Below, piece by piece: positions 34,066-46,900 of a stretch of 64,000 nucleotides of DNA. Below the pieces are notes generated by a model. It searched no databases, was not told the origin of the DNA, and saw only the letters and a program-made list of their open reading frames with translations. The DNA comes from Lytechinus pictus (lineage: Eukaryota > Echinodermata > Echinoidea > Temnopleuroida > Toxopneustidae). How positions within the stretch are numbered: the first letter of the stretch is position 1; each line of letters begins with the position of its first letter. The stretch covers positions 23,103,103 to 23,167,102 of the forward strand of contig NC_087254.1 in NCBI RefSeq assembly GCF_037042905.1, given 5' to 3'. The position numbers and the translations under genes were made by a program.

Positions 34066-34107
34066 ACACTGTAAGTGCTAAATTAGCACTTCATTTTTTA
34101 CAGTGTA
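34066..34107. repeat. short hairpin with ACACTGTAA ends
   Basis: ACACTGTAAGTGCTAA and TTAGCACTT...TTACAGTGT pair, leaving a CATTTT bulge. The CACTGTAA end resembles the end of the nested element at 27802-28247, so it may be a minimal relic. Confidence 0.55.
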
Positions 34108-34199
34108 TAAAATCACACGCTATAGACCAATTCGTTTCAGTTGGAGGATAATTTGGGTCGGGAAGAGGTTGGTGACACCGGGGAGCAAGGGTGACCGCC

Positions 34200-37032
34200 C
34201 ATATGGTTTTTCAAGTATATAGTAAAATATATATTTTTTTAAAGTGAGAAAAGAGAAATAAGGAAGAGAAAATAAAAAGAGGAGAAGTTAATCGTACCGT
34301 GTAACTCTATGAAACCCGTATAATTCAATTGAATAAAAAAAATTGTCACATTTAGTGGAATCATTAATTTTAGCAATATTTATGTTGATATAATGCATTT
34401 CAGAATCCAGCAACTTTGTACAAAATATTTCAACATATTTTAGAATGAATGCAGTCTCCACTTGCCCCTCCCCACGTGACGTCACTCCTGTGTAATATCA
34501 CACTCTTCGTATGTTTCTTTTATGTTTCATCCAAGAACAATTGTTTTAGAATGACCTACATGTATGCCGTTTCATTTCCCAGTTCTGAGCGCGAGAGGGT
34601 TTACATTATCATGCACTGAACTGTACTAAACCAACATTGCCGAGGATGCGGAAGAATAATGGCGCCAAAAATAGATACACGTAATTCATGGTTATGACGC
34701 GTATTAACCATACCGGATCAATAACATCGTCTATACAACTACCTCCATCATGTCCATGGGATTGATGGGTATACTGAGAAGATGGAAAATTTCCATTAAG
34801 TGGGTCACCAATAAATCAAAATGTAATTAAAAGGGAGAGGACACCTCATGTGAAAAAGAGAAAATTAAAAAAAAAAGCTTCAAAATTGCTCAAATAAGAG
34901 AAGCAATTTGATGATAGGGTGAACAAGACCAACAACCTAACAATTTAAATTGTATGTATGAATTTTCAACTTTGTGACTTATTATAGGTAAATCGAACGG
35001 ATTTCAAATTGACCTCATTCATGTCATTGTGATGTTCAGCATATTCACAAAATTGCTAAAATTTAATCTCTATTTTCTTTTTTAAATTTTCATTTCATAA
35101 GCTTTGTATTTTTGAGGAGAGATAAAAATATGTCCCCTGTATGTTTCTCTGGGGAAAAGGGGTGCGTGTATGTAGGCCAATATGAAAAAAAGAATATAGT
35201 AAAATAGAACTACATAGGCATGACAGCTCTTTTTTTGTCATTTTTTTCAATAGTCAAGATTTTCGTTTCCTTATTCATGTCCGATTTCTGTTTTTCACTC
35301 ATTATAAGGTCTACAAAAAAAAAAAAAAAATCATCACCACTGATGAAATCGGATGGTCATTATTTTACTTATATTCCAATAGCATGAAGAGTGCAAAATC
35401 AGCATCACACATTAGCCGGCTTGTGGAAGGGGCGGGAGGTCGCAAAGCGCCCACCCCCTTGGAAAAAAACCCTCCCCAAATAATAATAATTCGGCCGTTT
35501 TCGGAGTTGATAACATTTTGCCGTCAAATTTTCTTGGAAGACAATATCGAGCTTTTTTTTTAGAGTCGATGGGCCCTAACCAGAGGCGACAAATTAAGCG
35601 AGTAGAAAAGGGAAGAATGGAGGTAGAAGAGGAGCAGTTTGGGAGTGTAACTTTATAATACATTAACACCAAGAATTGCATAAAATACGAAGTCAGCTTT
35701 AGATCATCTTGCCCCCACCTCATGAAATCGGTGCCCCTTGCCCTAAGCCTCTTTTTTTTTTTGGGGGGGGGTAGTTTTGACCTATCCTATCTATATATGG
35801 CCGACTGTTTTTGTCTATACATGATACAGTGTACGAGAACCCAAATTTAGACAGTGAATTCCCATCCTGAAATACGGGCTTGTCACAACACCGGCTTCAA
35901 TCATCATAAAAACTGTCGTTATGAGCCCCCCCCCCCCAAAAAAAAAAAATGAGAGGCCAAGATATGGCGTAGACCTATCGGTAATAGTTGAGAGTGAAGC
36001 GACGGAGCAAAAAGTTCGAGATTTTTATTTAAAAAAAAAACAAGTTTATTGATGTATAGATTTTTAAAAAATGATAACATATTTCACCCTTCTCTCTTTG
36101 ATTTTATCTTTTTTTTCGTGGTCGTATTTTTTTTTTGGGGGGGGGGGCAAGCTTCCCGAAGCCCCCAATCTGTAAACCAGTGATTTAAAACCATTTTTAT
36201 CTTTGGTTTCGATCGTTTTAAATCAAAAGTCCAGACAAAAGGATAATTTGGTTTAAAAATTGAAAAAAGAAAAAGGCATGCACCACGCTGCAAATTTCAT
36301 CAATATTGGATATACATTTTAAACTTCAGCTTATTTTTCACTAAACAGTTATATGGATTCCACATTATGGATTCCACATTTTAATGAATTCCACATGGCA
36401 AAACTGCCAAAACACACTACGTAAGCCAAACACAAAACCTAACCTCCAAAACTAAATAAACCTAGTCTTGACATTAGTCTGAACCAAAAAGAGTACTAAC
36501 ACTATAACCCTTTGCCTTCTTGGTCATGTCGCAGGAGCATAATTATGTCGTGCATGTCACCGTTATATACATGCATTTTTAGGGCTATTCAAGTAATCGC
36601 AGAAAGTGAATTGATTTTGCTTGTTTCATTATAAAGTTTTCAATTGTACTTTTCATCTTTGTGTATACTTATTCAGTTATTGTTAAAGCCTTTGGAAACC
36701 AAATTTCTATGTATGCGTGCATTGACCAATAAAAGAACCTTGAGTCTTGGATCCACAACACAAGGATAGCCCTGTGCTAAAATATAACGAGGGTTAGTGA
36801 TGTCACAACTCACACATTAACTATATTATGTTCCTTAGTTATATCGCATGAATTAATATTTACTTTTGCAGTTTTTATAATAAGGAAACTCTTCATCGAA
36901 TTTGAAGTTTTGGGCAGATTAATGGCAAATCCATGAAAGTTCAGAGAGTATAATCACACTTTATTCAATGAAATACAAAATATAGTGAATGGGTGACGTC
37001 ATCATTTCCCTCATTTGCATACCTTTTAGGCC
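34200..37032. other. unclassified repeat-rich spacer
   Basis: Homopolymer junctions (C11A13 near 35929, T13G9 near 35755, T9G11 near 36129) and family-C-like fragments (CTGCAAATTTCATCAATATT at 36288) are present. No gene is recognised. Confidence 0.4.
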
Positions 37033-37419
37033 TATACAGTGCGTCCCACAAAAAACGAAACCGAGATTTATCGATGATTTATCATAACTTAATCGCAAAT
37101 ACAATAGACAAAAATTTAATGACCTACCATTTTAAAGCTTAGAATCTCCTCTTTCATCTGAAATTACTTAGATTATTTCTCATTCACGCATGAGTGAGCA
37201 AAAACAATTTTAAAAGGGGATACCAAAAAGTCACTTGGCGGGCCGTATCTGGGTTTTAAAAAGAAAACCACATTTTTAAAAAGTTCAATATCAGCTCTTT
37301 AATTTGATACCTCAATTACAGAAAATGGTCAAGAAATAACAAAGTTCTGGTTATTTGAAATAAGGCTTGAATTTCAATAATTTCATAAAATGAAGAGGTT
37401 TTACAGGCTAGCGTTCAAT

Positions 37420-37680
37420 TTTTTTTTTTCAATTCAAATTTATTTTTCATTCTTCAACATAATATAAATATGTACAAGATAATTGATTCAATTTAAACAA
37501 AAGCATGAACAAGATTCAACATTCAATAAGTAATTCAAATATAGATTAACGTGTATATCAATTTTAAATCAATATAATCAATATAATTAAATATAATTAA
37601 AATCAATATAAGTATATATCAATGAGAAGAATGGAGGGGTCCACTAAAAAGCAAAGCTTGTAGAATGTGGACCCCTCAAA
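37420..37680 (-). mobile_element. minus-strand retrotransposed 3' tail
   Basis: Read on the minus strand, AATAAATTTGAATTG is followed by A11, that is a polyadenylation signal and A tail. The body contains GGGGTCCACATTCTACAAGC, and TAGTGGACCCCTCC can pair with it. It is likely the 3' end of a LINE or SINE. Confidence 0.5.
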
Positions 37681-37778
37681 AACTTAGATACAAGGAATAT
37701 TGAAATATACGTAAAGGAGTACATGAAAATAAATTCAAACTCACTCGACACTCCGTTTTGTTGACGATCAGCCATGCA

Positions 37779-38383
37779 TTAAAGGGGAATCCAGCCTTGG
37801 CCATAAAATGTTGTGTTGGGAAGGAGAAAAATAAATCAAACAGAATGGTGAAAGTTTGAAAGAAATCAGACAAGCAATAAGAAAGTTATAGCTGCTTTAA
37901 AATTGAGATCACTAATACTATGTAGATTTCAAATTGGCAACTGGGTAAGTAAATTATGACAAGGGGCAAGGACAACTTTCACATAGGCCATGTAATTTAT
38001 TATAAGGGATTTGTGGTTTTCTCCTAAGAACCCATTCCCCTGGGGCAGAAATCTTAATATAGCCCAGGTAGTATATTGTTTTATGTCCTCATGAAAGAAA
38101 AATATGATTTAAAATAAAACTTTTGGGGAAAATGACATTCTAGCCATAATATGTATTGGAGTATATGAAAGAGTAGTCCTTGCCTTACATCACTATATGA
38201 CATCCCATATGCGGCCAATTTGAAGTCTCCATGGGTATAGTGATTACCAATATTTACAACTTTTAAAAATTCATAACTTTCTTGTTGTTTGTCCAATATT
38301 GTTCAAACTTTCACCTATCAACTTGTCTGTTTTTTCTTTTCCTTATAAAAACATGTTTTTATTTGGGTTGGATTCCCCTTTAA
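37779..38383. mobile_element. TTAA-flanked MITE, family B, copy 1
   Basis: TTAA at 37779-37782 and 38380-38383 flanks AGGGGAATCCAGCC and GGTTGGATTCCCCT. It is nearly identical to 48572-49177, so both copies look recent. Confidence 0.85.
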
Positions 38384-39055
38384 GTCTTTTGTTACCGTGC
38401 GATAGCTTCAGTGGGAAACCGGTGAAAACACGTTTATTTAATGAAATTATGGAAATACAAGCATTGTTTCGAGGGATCATAACTTTTTTACTACTTGACC
38501 ATTTTCTGTGATTTAGGTATCAAAGAAAAGAGAAGATATTGAACTTTTTAGTCATGTGATTTTCTTTTTGAAATTCAGATACCCCCCGCCAAATGAGTTT
38601 TTGGCATCCTTTCTTCGAATTGTTTTTGCTCAATCATGCGTGAATGAGGAATAATCTAAGTAATACCAGATGAAAGAGGAGATTCTAAGCTTTACATTGG
38701 TAGGTCATTTGTCTATTTTATTTATGATTAAGTTATGATAAATCATCGCTAAATCTCGGTTTCGTTTTTTCTGGGACGCACTGTATAGGATGTGAAAGTA
38801 AATGTTTCGTTAATTTTTCGAAAATCTATAGAATCGAGTCTGAATAAAATTTTAGCACTATGCTTGTTTGCACCAACCAAAAAACTTTTGGTGGGTGACA
38901 CTTAAAAACTTGCTTTCTGAGGCGCCGATAAAAATTACAGGGTCGATGATGGGCATAGCACTCACTGTTTCTTTTCAGTTTATCGTATGAAAACTAAAAT
39001 AATCAATTTCCCGGCTATGGCAGTTGAATTTGACTGAATCACTATAGAGTTGCAT

Positions 39056-39667
39056 TTAAAGGTCAAGTCCACCCCAGAAAAATGCTGATTTGAATAAATA
39101 GAGAAAATTCAAACTAGCGTAATGCTGAAAATTTCATCGAAATCGGATGTAAAATAAGAAAACTATATATGACATTAAAGTTTCCCTTATTTTTCAAGAA
39201 AAAGTGATATGCACAACTCTGTGACATGCAGAATCTGAGACAGTCGATGATGTCCCTCACTCACTATTTCTTTCGTTTTGTATTGTTTGAATTATACAAT
39301 ATTTCATTTTTTACAATTTTTACAATATGGACCAACTTGACTGAACCATATATTATTAAACAATGCTAATTCTATATGTTCAGGGATGAATTATTGTTGT
39401 TTCACATAACAATGAGGAGAAAAATAGATTATTTCATATCTCTTATTATAAAATACAAAAGAAATAGTGAGTGGATGACGTCATCAGTCTACTCATTTGA
39501 ATACCAACCAGGATGTGCATATAATGTTTGTGAAATTAAGAAAAACTTAAAAATGTCATAACTTTCTTATTTTACATCCGATTTTGATGAAATTTTCAGT
39601 GCTATGCTTGTTGGATTTTTCTCTTTTTATTCAAATAAACTTTATGTTGGGGTGGACTTGTCCTTAA
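39056..39667. mobile_element. TTAA-flanked MITE, family C, copy
   Basis: TTAA at 39056-39059 is followed by AGGTCAAGTCCACCCC; the right end is GGGGTGGACTTGTCC before TTAA 39664-39667, one base short of the family pattern. The interior matches 50334-50945. Confidence 0.83.
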
Positions 39668-40699
39668 ACAACTGTAGTTTCCGGAAGGAGTCATACCCTG
39701 TTTGTGAGAGTTAAGAAAAAATATTTCATACCACAAAGTACAAAAGGAATTGCGATTAGATGATGCCATTTGCATTTGTTCCCTCATTTCCATTAATTGG
39801 CGTCAATGGCATGTATATCTCAGGAATAGTGATCGAGGAGCTAGGCGGGGCACTGAACCACAAAAAGTTTGAAGACCAACGAAAAATAAAAGAAGGAATG
39901 AGAAATGGAAGGGAATGTAAAGAAATCCATCAAAAAATTAGCATGTTAAAAAGGTCAATTTGTTTTGTTTGCGCTGCGCAACTTTTTAGGAGCCATGGTT
40001 TAGAAGATTTGTCCTATATATCTGCCATAATATTATATGCGTCCCTTATTCCGTTACGCTGTGCTCATTATAAGCCTACTTTCCAGAATAATCATACCAA
40101 ATTTGTGAAACAAGCGAAACTGAGTGACTTTCCGATTTAAAAAAAATATATATTTTCAGCTCTGCCGGAAGTCTCTTTTGGATTAATCCTCGACCCTCCT
40201 AAAATGATTATTTAATTTGAAAATATATCTCAACAATATATAATTAATTGAAAAAGTGTTTAGTAATCGTAGGCCATTTCCAGCTTTTCAGATAGGTCAA
40301 CTGACCATGCTGATACTACCCGAGCTATCCCAGCTTAAAGTATTTTTATAGGCCTATTGAAGCAAACAATCATAATTAATTAGTTTTCCCCATAAAATGT
40401 CCAGCTAGATCCTGATGAACAATCATCTGGAACAATCAAAATCCCCAAATCGCAAGCTATTCGTTGTGTGTTTATTCCCCCACCTCCCTCAAATCATACA
40501 TTGATGTCCCTCGATGCACACAAATAATCATGACTTATCTCTGATTTTGCATCGAGCTCGATAATTCCCATCTATCTATCACTATATCTCTGGTATTTTT
40601 CCTTCGTAGTCATCGGGTTTGTACATTGAAATATTAGTTTGTTCCACTGAAATTCTTATTTCACATTTTTTTTCTTCGAAATGGATGAATTTGTTAACA
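39668..40699. other. spacer with a chance open frame
   Basis: A 126-codon frame (39760-40140) starts MMPFAFVPSFPLIGVNG but has no recognisable domain, no repeat support and AT-rich codon use. I do not call it a gene. No mobile element is identified. Confidence 0.4.
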
Positions 40700-40704
40700 T
40701 GAAT

Positions 40705-40985
40705 CAGGGGCGGATCCAGCTTTTTATAAAGGGGGGGGGTTGGGGTGGTATGCGAGGGAGCGTAGCGACCGAGTCCAAGCGAGCGGAGCGAGCGAGGGGG
40801 GAGGGTGTGGGAGGGGGGTGTCCCCCCTCCCACAGTAGGGAAAAATTTTGAAAATCTGTGTGTGAAAATGGCGTTTTCTAAAATTACAAGTTTAAAAAAA
40901 AAGATAAGATTTAAAAAAATGGTCCCCGGATTTTTTTTTTTGGGGGGGTTGCAACCCCCCAACCCCCCCTCTAGATCCGCTTCTG
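40705..40985. mobile_element. GGGGCGGATCC-ended MITE
   Basis: The ends CAGGGGCGGATCCAG and CTAGATCCGCTTCTG are inverted, and TGAAT flanks both sides (40700-40704, 40986-40990). The interior carries GAGCGGAGCGAGCGAG and long G/C runs. Similar ends bound 6212-7458. Confidence 0.7.
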
Positions 40986-41039
40986 TGAATCAAGGCTTAA
41001 AATAGAGACACGTAATCACAATTGATTTATTATCGAGCA

Positions 41040-41653
41040 GATATCATATCGCTAGCGCACGCATCACGTGTTGGCCGCATAGGTTGGCCACGCCCATCGT
41101 ACCCGCGCAGGCCGGCCAAATAAAAGTAAACAGACATGCGTAAAAAATTACATAACACTTTAACAGGAGCTGACGGTAACACGTCTTTAATGCTGGAAGG
41201 TCAGGAATCTGTACATAAATCTGTAATTGGTAACGTAAACTCTTTTCTATACTAAAGTATAAATGTGCCTAAATTTCAATTTTTCTCTGACATATGTTGA
41301 CTGTTTCAATAAGTGAAATAATTGATTAACGGAAAAACATCGCCTCTAATTTTCCCGGTTCCATCCCTACTACTACTAGTACTACGCCTACGCCTACGGT
41401 ACGGTAGGGATACCGTACTCAATCTATTAGATTCAAACGGGTACCTAGCCGTACGGTATTCCGAGTACGATATGACCCTAGACCAAAAGCTTCGGTCTCT
41501 GTTATGTTGGTTGTTCAGCTGAACTCCGTTGGCTTCACTCACCAAATACAGAGACCGAAGTTCTAGCGCGATCTGTACAGGGGACTCAATGGCCATATGT
41601 TTATGTACTTAAGATCGGATAAAACGGGGAAGTGAATTTGCGCGACAGCCGAG
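41040..41653 (+). promoter_or_regulatory. candidate promoter and non-coding first exon of the ABCA gene
   Basis: CpG content rises here relative to the surroundings (for example GCCACGCCCATCGTACCCGC). CGCGACAGCCGAG/GTAAGT at 41641-41659 is a strong splice donor in a region without a coding frame. It could end a 5' UTR exon joined to the acceptor at 43821. No TATA box or start site can be fixed from sequence alone. Confidence 0.35.
41489..41563. repeat. inverted repeat CTTCGGTCTCTG / CAGAGACCGAAG
   Basis: Two perfect 12-base arms are separated by about 50 bases, in the candidate promoter area. Confidence 0.6.
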
Positions 41654-41844
41654 GTAAGTCACTGTTTTTGTTCCTTTTAACTTGATTTTTCTCAGTTTTT
41701 TGGCAATTAATGCCAAGAGGGAATATTAATTTGCATTTTGGTCGCGTTAATTTTCAAAATTTTTATTCATTAAAGACAAAAATTGAAGAGCCCCGACGGG
41801 GGGATTTTGCATTGCAAGTCCCCTAATGGTGGCTGCACGCTAGC

Positions 41845-41914
41845 GAGCCGTCTGTGTACGAGGAGAAAAAAAAAAAGAAAAAAAAGTTTAAAAACTCCTC
41901 GAAACAGACGGCTG
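41845..41914. repeat. hairpin with GCCGTCTGT arms and A-rich loop
   Basis: GCCGTCTGTGTACGAGGAG pairs with CTCCTCGAAACAGACGGC around an A/G-rich loop. Confidence 0.65.
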
Positions 41915-43821
41915 CCAGCTGTCTAGATATGACCCTAGCTTCCCCCAGCGGCACCGCGCAGGGCGGGCTTACAAACTCGTAATTCGTATGGCTTCGTAGT
42001 AATGTTGGGGTTCTTCTTCTTCCTCCGCTGATCCCAGAGATCTAAAGCTGGTTGCTGCATTGTTGAATAAATAAATAAAGGGGTTGTAATTGTCATGATT
42101 TTTTATACTGCCATATTGTTAGTTCAATTCTAAAATCCCCTATGGCAGCAACTCGACCCTCTGCCTCTAGCTCTGGCCCCTGGAAATAGTGAAACTGAAG
42201 ACTGTGTCTGTGTAGAGTAATTTTAATTTTGGCTTGATTACTTTTATAAGACATGAATTGATTTCAGATGTGATAGTATTATTTAATAATGACTTAATCT
42301 ATGTAAGGATGTGTTCCTAGGTCGGTTCTACTCATTTACGATTATGACATTGGATTCTATATAAAGGTAAATCTACTCCTGATTTTTTTATTTATGAGGT
42401 GTACCGGTACTGGATAGATCTAATTTGAGAAAGCTCCCCCGCCATAAATGAAACTGAATCTAAATTGGCCTTAGATAATTTTTGTGCCTAATTTGAGCTG
42501 TATCGTGGATTATATTAACAACAGATAGACTAGGATTCATGCCCTGTATTAAGTTTAACAAATTTTAATATCAAAATGAACCCTGAATTTGATTATTGTT
42601 GAAATGATGGTGTGGGTTTTTTCATACCCATGATCTTTGTTATACTAGTATAGCCTAGATATTCTCTTGACATGCTTGGTGGCTGTGTCACAAGGTTGGA
42701 GTTTTTGAGCCAACAAAGTATTGCCATATATTGTAATGGTCCTCTATGTTTTACAATGTAAGTCTGGCATTGTCTCAAATTGTATGATTGTCTGAAATCT
42801 GAAATAATTGTATTGGATTCTGTCCAATATAAAGTCAATTTGGTCCTTGGACCGGGGATTTTCCTTTCTACATTATGTCCTTTTTCAGTTAGATAATTTA
42901 TTATTGTCTCTCTGCATTGCAACTTTGCAATTTGCATGTACACAGTGTATTGACATTATTTTTCATGGATTACTAGATGTGCATTGTCAGATGCAAGTGT
43001 AGGGCTGAGACAAAGCACTCATTCATTATCTTATTGGTATTAATTGTAAAGAAACAATATTTTTGCATTATTTTGTAATCATCTTGTAAATCCTGAAGAA
43101 CTTTACAAGTTATAACTTATATGGATGTATATTAAGATATTTTTATGTGATATGTTTTGGTTGCTGTCACTGTCAAATTATTTAGATATGCATTTTATTG
43201 TTTATTGCTAGTAGCTTTTGTCTTTAAGGTTTATTTATGTTTTTTTCTTACTTTATGTCAGTGATTGATCTGTAAGTTCCATCAATAAATAAGAAAAATT
43301 TACTTATTTGAAGAAGTGATTTGATCAGTAATATTACATGTATGTATTATTTTTTTAAATTAAAATGTTGTTTTTCATGAATATTTTCCCAATAATACTG
43401 GGTCCATTGTGAGTTTCTGACTGTTCTAAAATTATAAATTAAAAATGCCTTTAGTCTTCAACCACTATTTATATTCTAATAAATTATTTCTTGTTTGCCC
43501 ATACATGTTGTTCAATTTTGATAACCCTCTTACTATCAGGTGACAAACATGTACAAGTTTCAATGCAATTACTTTTTTTCTGATAAAATTTTGTAAAATT
43601 ATTTAACGGTATAAACAGAATAACAGATGGTTTCAGGCTCTAGTTTTTTTTAAATATTAATTTGTCATTATAATCTTAATCATCATCACCATCGTCATTA
43701 GTATTATTGTTATCATTGTTGAACTTATAAAATTATTTTATCATGCAGTTAGAAAAAATTGGAAGAAAATTATAAAATTTTCAATCTTGCATTCTATTTC
43801 TCTTTTATTATGTTTATACAG
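41915..43821 (+). other. probable first intron of the ABCA gene
   Basis: AT-rich with no gene or mobile element recognised. It ends in the acceptor TGTTTATACAG. Confidence 0.4.
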
Positions 43822-43973
43822 ATCGTATTAGCTCTTAAAAAACAATAAAAGGTAATATTCACGGGTGGCTTTGAAAATCAACTCTCATCATGGGCAAGTT
43901 CTGGGACCAGTTATATTGGCTACTTTATCGCAACTTTCTCTTCAAGATACGATTTAAACAGCTCACATTTCAG
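43822..43973 (+). CDS. ABCA exon 1 (coding from 43890)
   Basis: The acceptor TTATACAG precedes 68 bases of 5' UTR. ATG at 43890-43892 opens 28 codons, MGKFWDQLYWLLYRNFLFKI and on to the donor CAG/GTAAAC, phase 0. The upstream stretch has no in-frame continuation. Confidence 0.8.
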
Positions 43974-46900
43974 GTAAACATGTGATTGATTTTCACTTGG
44001 GAAATTTTTTTTTTCTGATGATTAACCAATAATTAATGATTGTTTTTGAGCTGTAATGGAGCATTGAATGAATTATGAAATATCTTTTAAAAACATAAAT
44101 TTGAATAATTGATCTTGCAACCAAAAAATTACTTTTTTTCTTTCCAGGGCTCTTTTTGGAGAAACATAAAAATTTTCCAGGGCTACTTTTTCATTTTCCA
44201 GGGCTCTTTTTCCACTTTCCAGGGCTACAATTTCTGGAGCTATTTCGCGGCTTTTTTGCGTTCGTGTGTGTGTATGTGGGTGTGTGTGTGTGTGTGTGCC
44301 ACACGGTAGCTAGCATATACGGTGTAATCATACGCGTGTACTGTACATGCGATCGCGACGAAGCTTCGAAGCAGCGCGGCGCGAGCTAGCGAGAAGTACG
44401 TACCGGTACCATCTCGAATTCATAGGCACATGTACCACATGCACTATTCATGCCCGTAAACAGAGATTCACAGGTAAGTTCTCTTAGCTGACACGATCCT
44501 ATGATGGACTCGCGTGCGCTGAAATGAGCAATGTTATTGTGCCACTGTATCTTGTATTTGCTTGTATGACTCTGCGGGCAGCTCCGCGGTGATTTACGTA
44601 CATATATACGTGATGTTCGCAACTGCAGTCAGGCAATGAGTTTGGGATTTTGTAGCACAATTGGTGTGCGCGTAGGAAATAGCTCAAGATTGTAATATAA
44701 GCGGTCACACGCAAATGCAAACAAGTACACATTTAAATGCAATATAATGTATAATTTAAATGCAATCAACTACGTATGCATGAAATGCTACATAAATATA
44801 CAGTGTTGACGGGGGCGATTATGAGTTTTGCAGTCGCCCTCGTGTGAATGTTTTTAGCCCTTTTCCGGGGCTCTTTTTGGACTTTCCGGGGCGAATTCGC
44901 CCGCCGCCCCCGTGTAATTTTTTGGTTGTGATCTTGTGTCTTTTGATGGATAAAATAATGCAGTCTTGCAAAGTGCATTGTTATATATGCCAAAGGCACT
45001 CGATTTTACAAAGTGCTTTGGTCCTGGTGCTTATATCCTCAAGGGAATTATATGTATGCCCTTAAACATGGCATTTTATTTACTTTGCTCTTTCAAGTCA
45101 TTTAGTGATGTTGCAGGTTGTCCCATAAATAATTAATTTTCTTTGATTGAATGAAAAGGTTTTTATGTGTCTACATATTAGAAATTATCAAGAATTGAAT
45201 GTAATATATATTTTTTTTAAATTGTAATTAATTAATTAAATTTAATTTATTTATTCTTTATCTCACAGGAGATCTTCATTTCCCTCATTTTCGTTGCCAA
45301 TTTGGCCACAGTGCGCTTCACCACTCAAACTGAACCCATACCGGCAATTCCCTCTAAGTCCTTGAAATCGTACGACCTATTTGATCCGCGTTTTGCATCG
45401 AACATCCAGTCCTTCCCCATAGCCTTCACCCCCAACACGTCGGACACAGAGAGCATTGCGTCTGACCTGGCGTCGTTGCTCAACGTAACAGCTATTCCGG
45501 GCTATGTCGGGTATGCCTCCGAGGGGGATATTGTGGATGATGTGGTCAATGGAACAGCAAACATAAGTGTAGCTTTGGTATTTGATGAGAACTTTCCATC
45601 TAATTTATCCTACAAAATCCGACTTACCTATGGAGCTGTGTCTCTAGATTATGGACCTTATGTGGGTCGTGGTGAGTTAATCCTTAGATTACTGCATTCT
45701 CTGCTACTCATAGGGCTTCATACAGGGACCTCTGGCACTCGTTGCCAATATGTTAATTATTAGAAATTTGTAGATTTATATACATGTATATGTAGTTTTG
45801 TAAATGAACTAAGGCAATTTACTTGTCATAATCTCTTTTCAGAGCTATTTAGGAGGAATCAAAAGGACAGTTTACAATAATTGTACAAATTATCAGTAAC
45901 TTAGTCTTATTATTTATGATTCTTTACTGTGCTTTTTTGTGTGTTTTTGGACTGGGATTTAAATTCTCAGACTAAGGCCTGCCCACCAGCTACAACTATC
46001 ATATTTTTAGATATTTAATATTTAGTATTTTATATAAAATTATGGATTATACATATAAAAGAAAACATAGATGTAAGTTTAGAGTATCAAGAAACATAAA
46101 CATACAATATACTTGAAAAACATGAGTGAGGACAGTGGCAAGAAAGGACAAACCTTATAAACACCAACCCAAGATACTTAAAATAATAAAACTTGAAATA
46201 AGATAGAAACTCAAAGTACCCTAAAAATGTGACAACAAAAAGCCAAACAAACCCTGGGCAAAACTATAATACTATTAAATACAAGAGCCTACATATCGAT
46301 GCAAACAACATTAATCAAGTAAAACAAGTTTTATATTTCTTTTTGAAAACATTTTGTGATTTACTTTTAATTTTTTTTGTTGGAATTGAATTCCAATGAC
46401 AGGACCTTGATTAAACTACTCTCTATGTGTGTTTCCCATCCCTGTGTGATATTAAGGTACATTGTAGTCATTCATTTGTTTATTCTCTTCTCTGTTTTCA
46501 GGCTCTCCGAGTTGCTATAACGATGATCCAGCGTATGGTCTAACCTATCCTTGGCGTAACTGTCCTGCAAACACTTATCTATACTCGGGCTTCTCAGCAA
46601 TACAAGCCATGGTAGAACATCTGATGGTTAAGGTGAGCTGAGAGAATTTAAGATGATGATGATCATGGTGATGATAATGATAATGGCAGGGACGACAATA
46701 GTGGTGGTGACATCATTCATGATGGTGGTTATGGGTGATTACAGAAAGCAATAATGACGACGATGATGATGACAGTAATGATGATTATGATGATGATTTT
46801 CGTTTTGAATTGGGGATATTCATACCAATTATCATTTTTTGATTGCTTGTTAATAAAGATCATGCAAATTAATCTAAAGTCCCTCACATGTATGTACACT

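Larger units (their letters stand above)
37035..38785. mobile_element. Tc1-like foldback element with ACAGTGCGTCCCA ends
   Basis: TA flanks both sides. The ends TACAGTGCGTCCCACAAAAA and TTTTTCTGGGACGCACTGTA are inverted, and the complementarity continues into arms of roughly 360 bases. ACAGTG ends with TA targets fit Tc1/mariner. The loop holds a minus-strand retro-tail (37420-37680) and a family B MITE (37779-38383). No transposase. Confidence 0.75.

Noticed and set aside
41489..41563. a microRNA precursor at the CTTCGGTCTCTG inverted repeat
   Set aside because: The stem is only about 12 bases with a ~50-base loop, too short for a microRNA hairpin.
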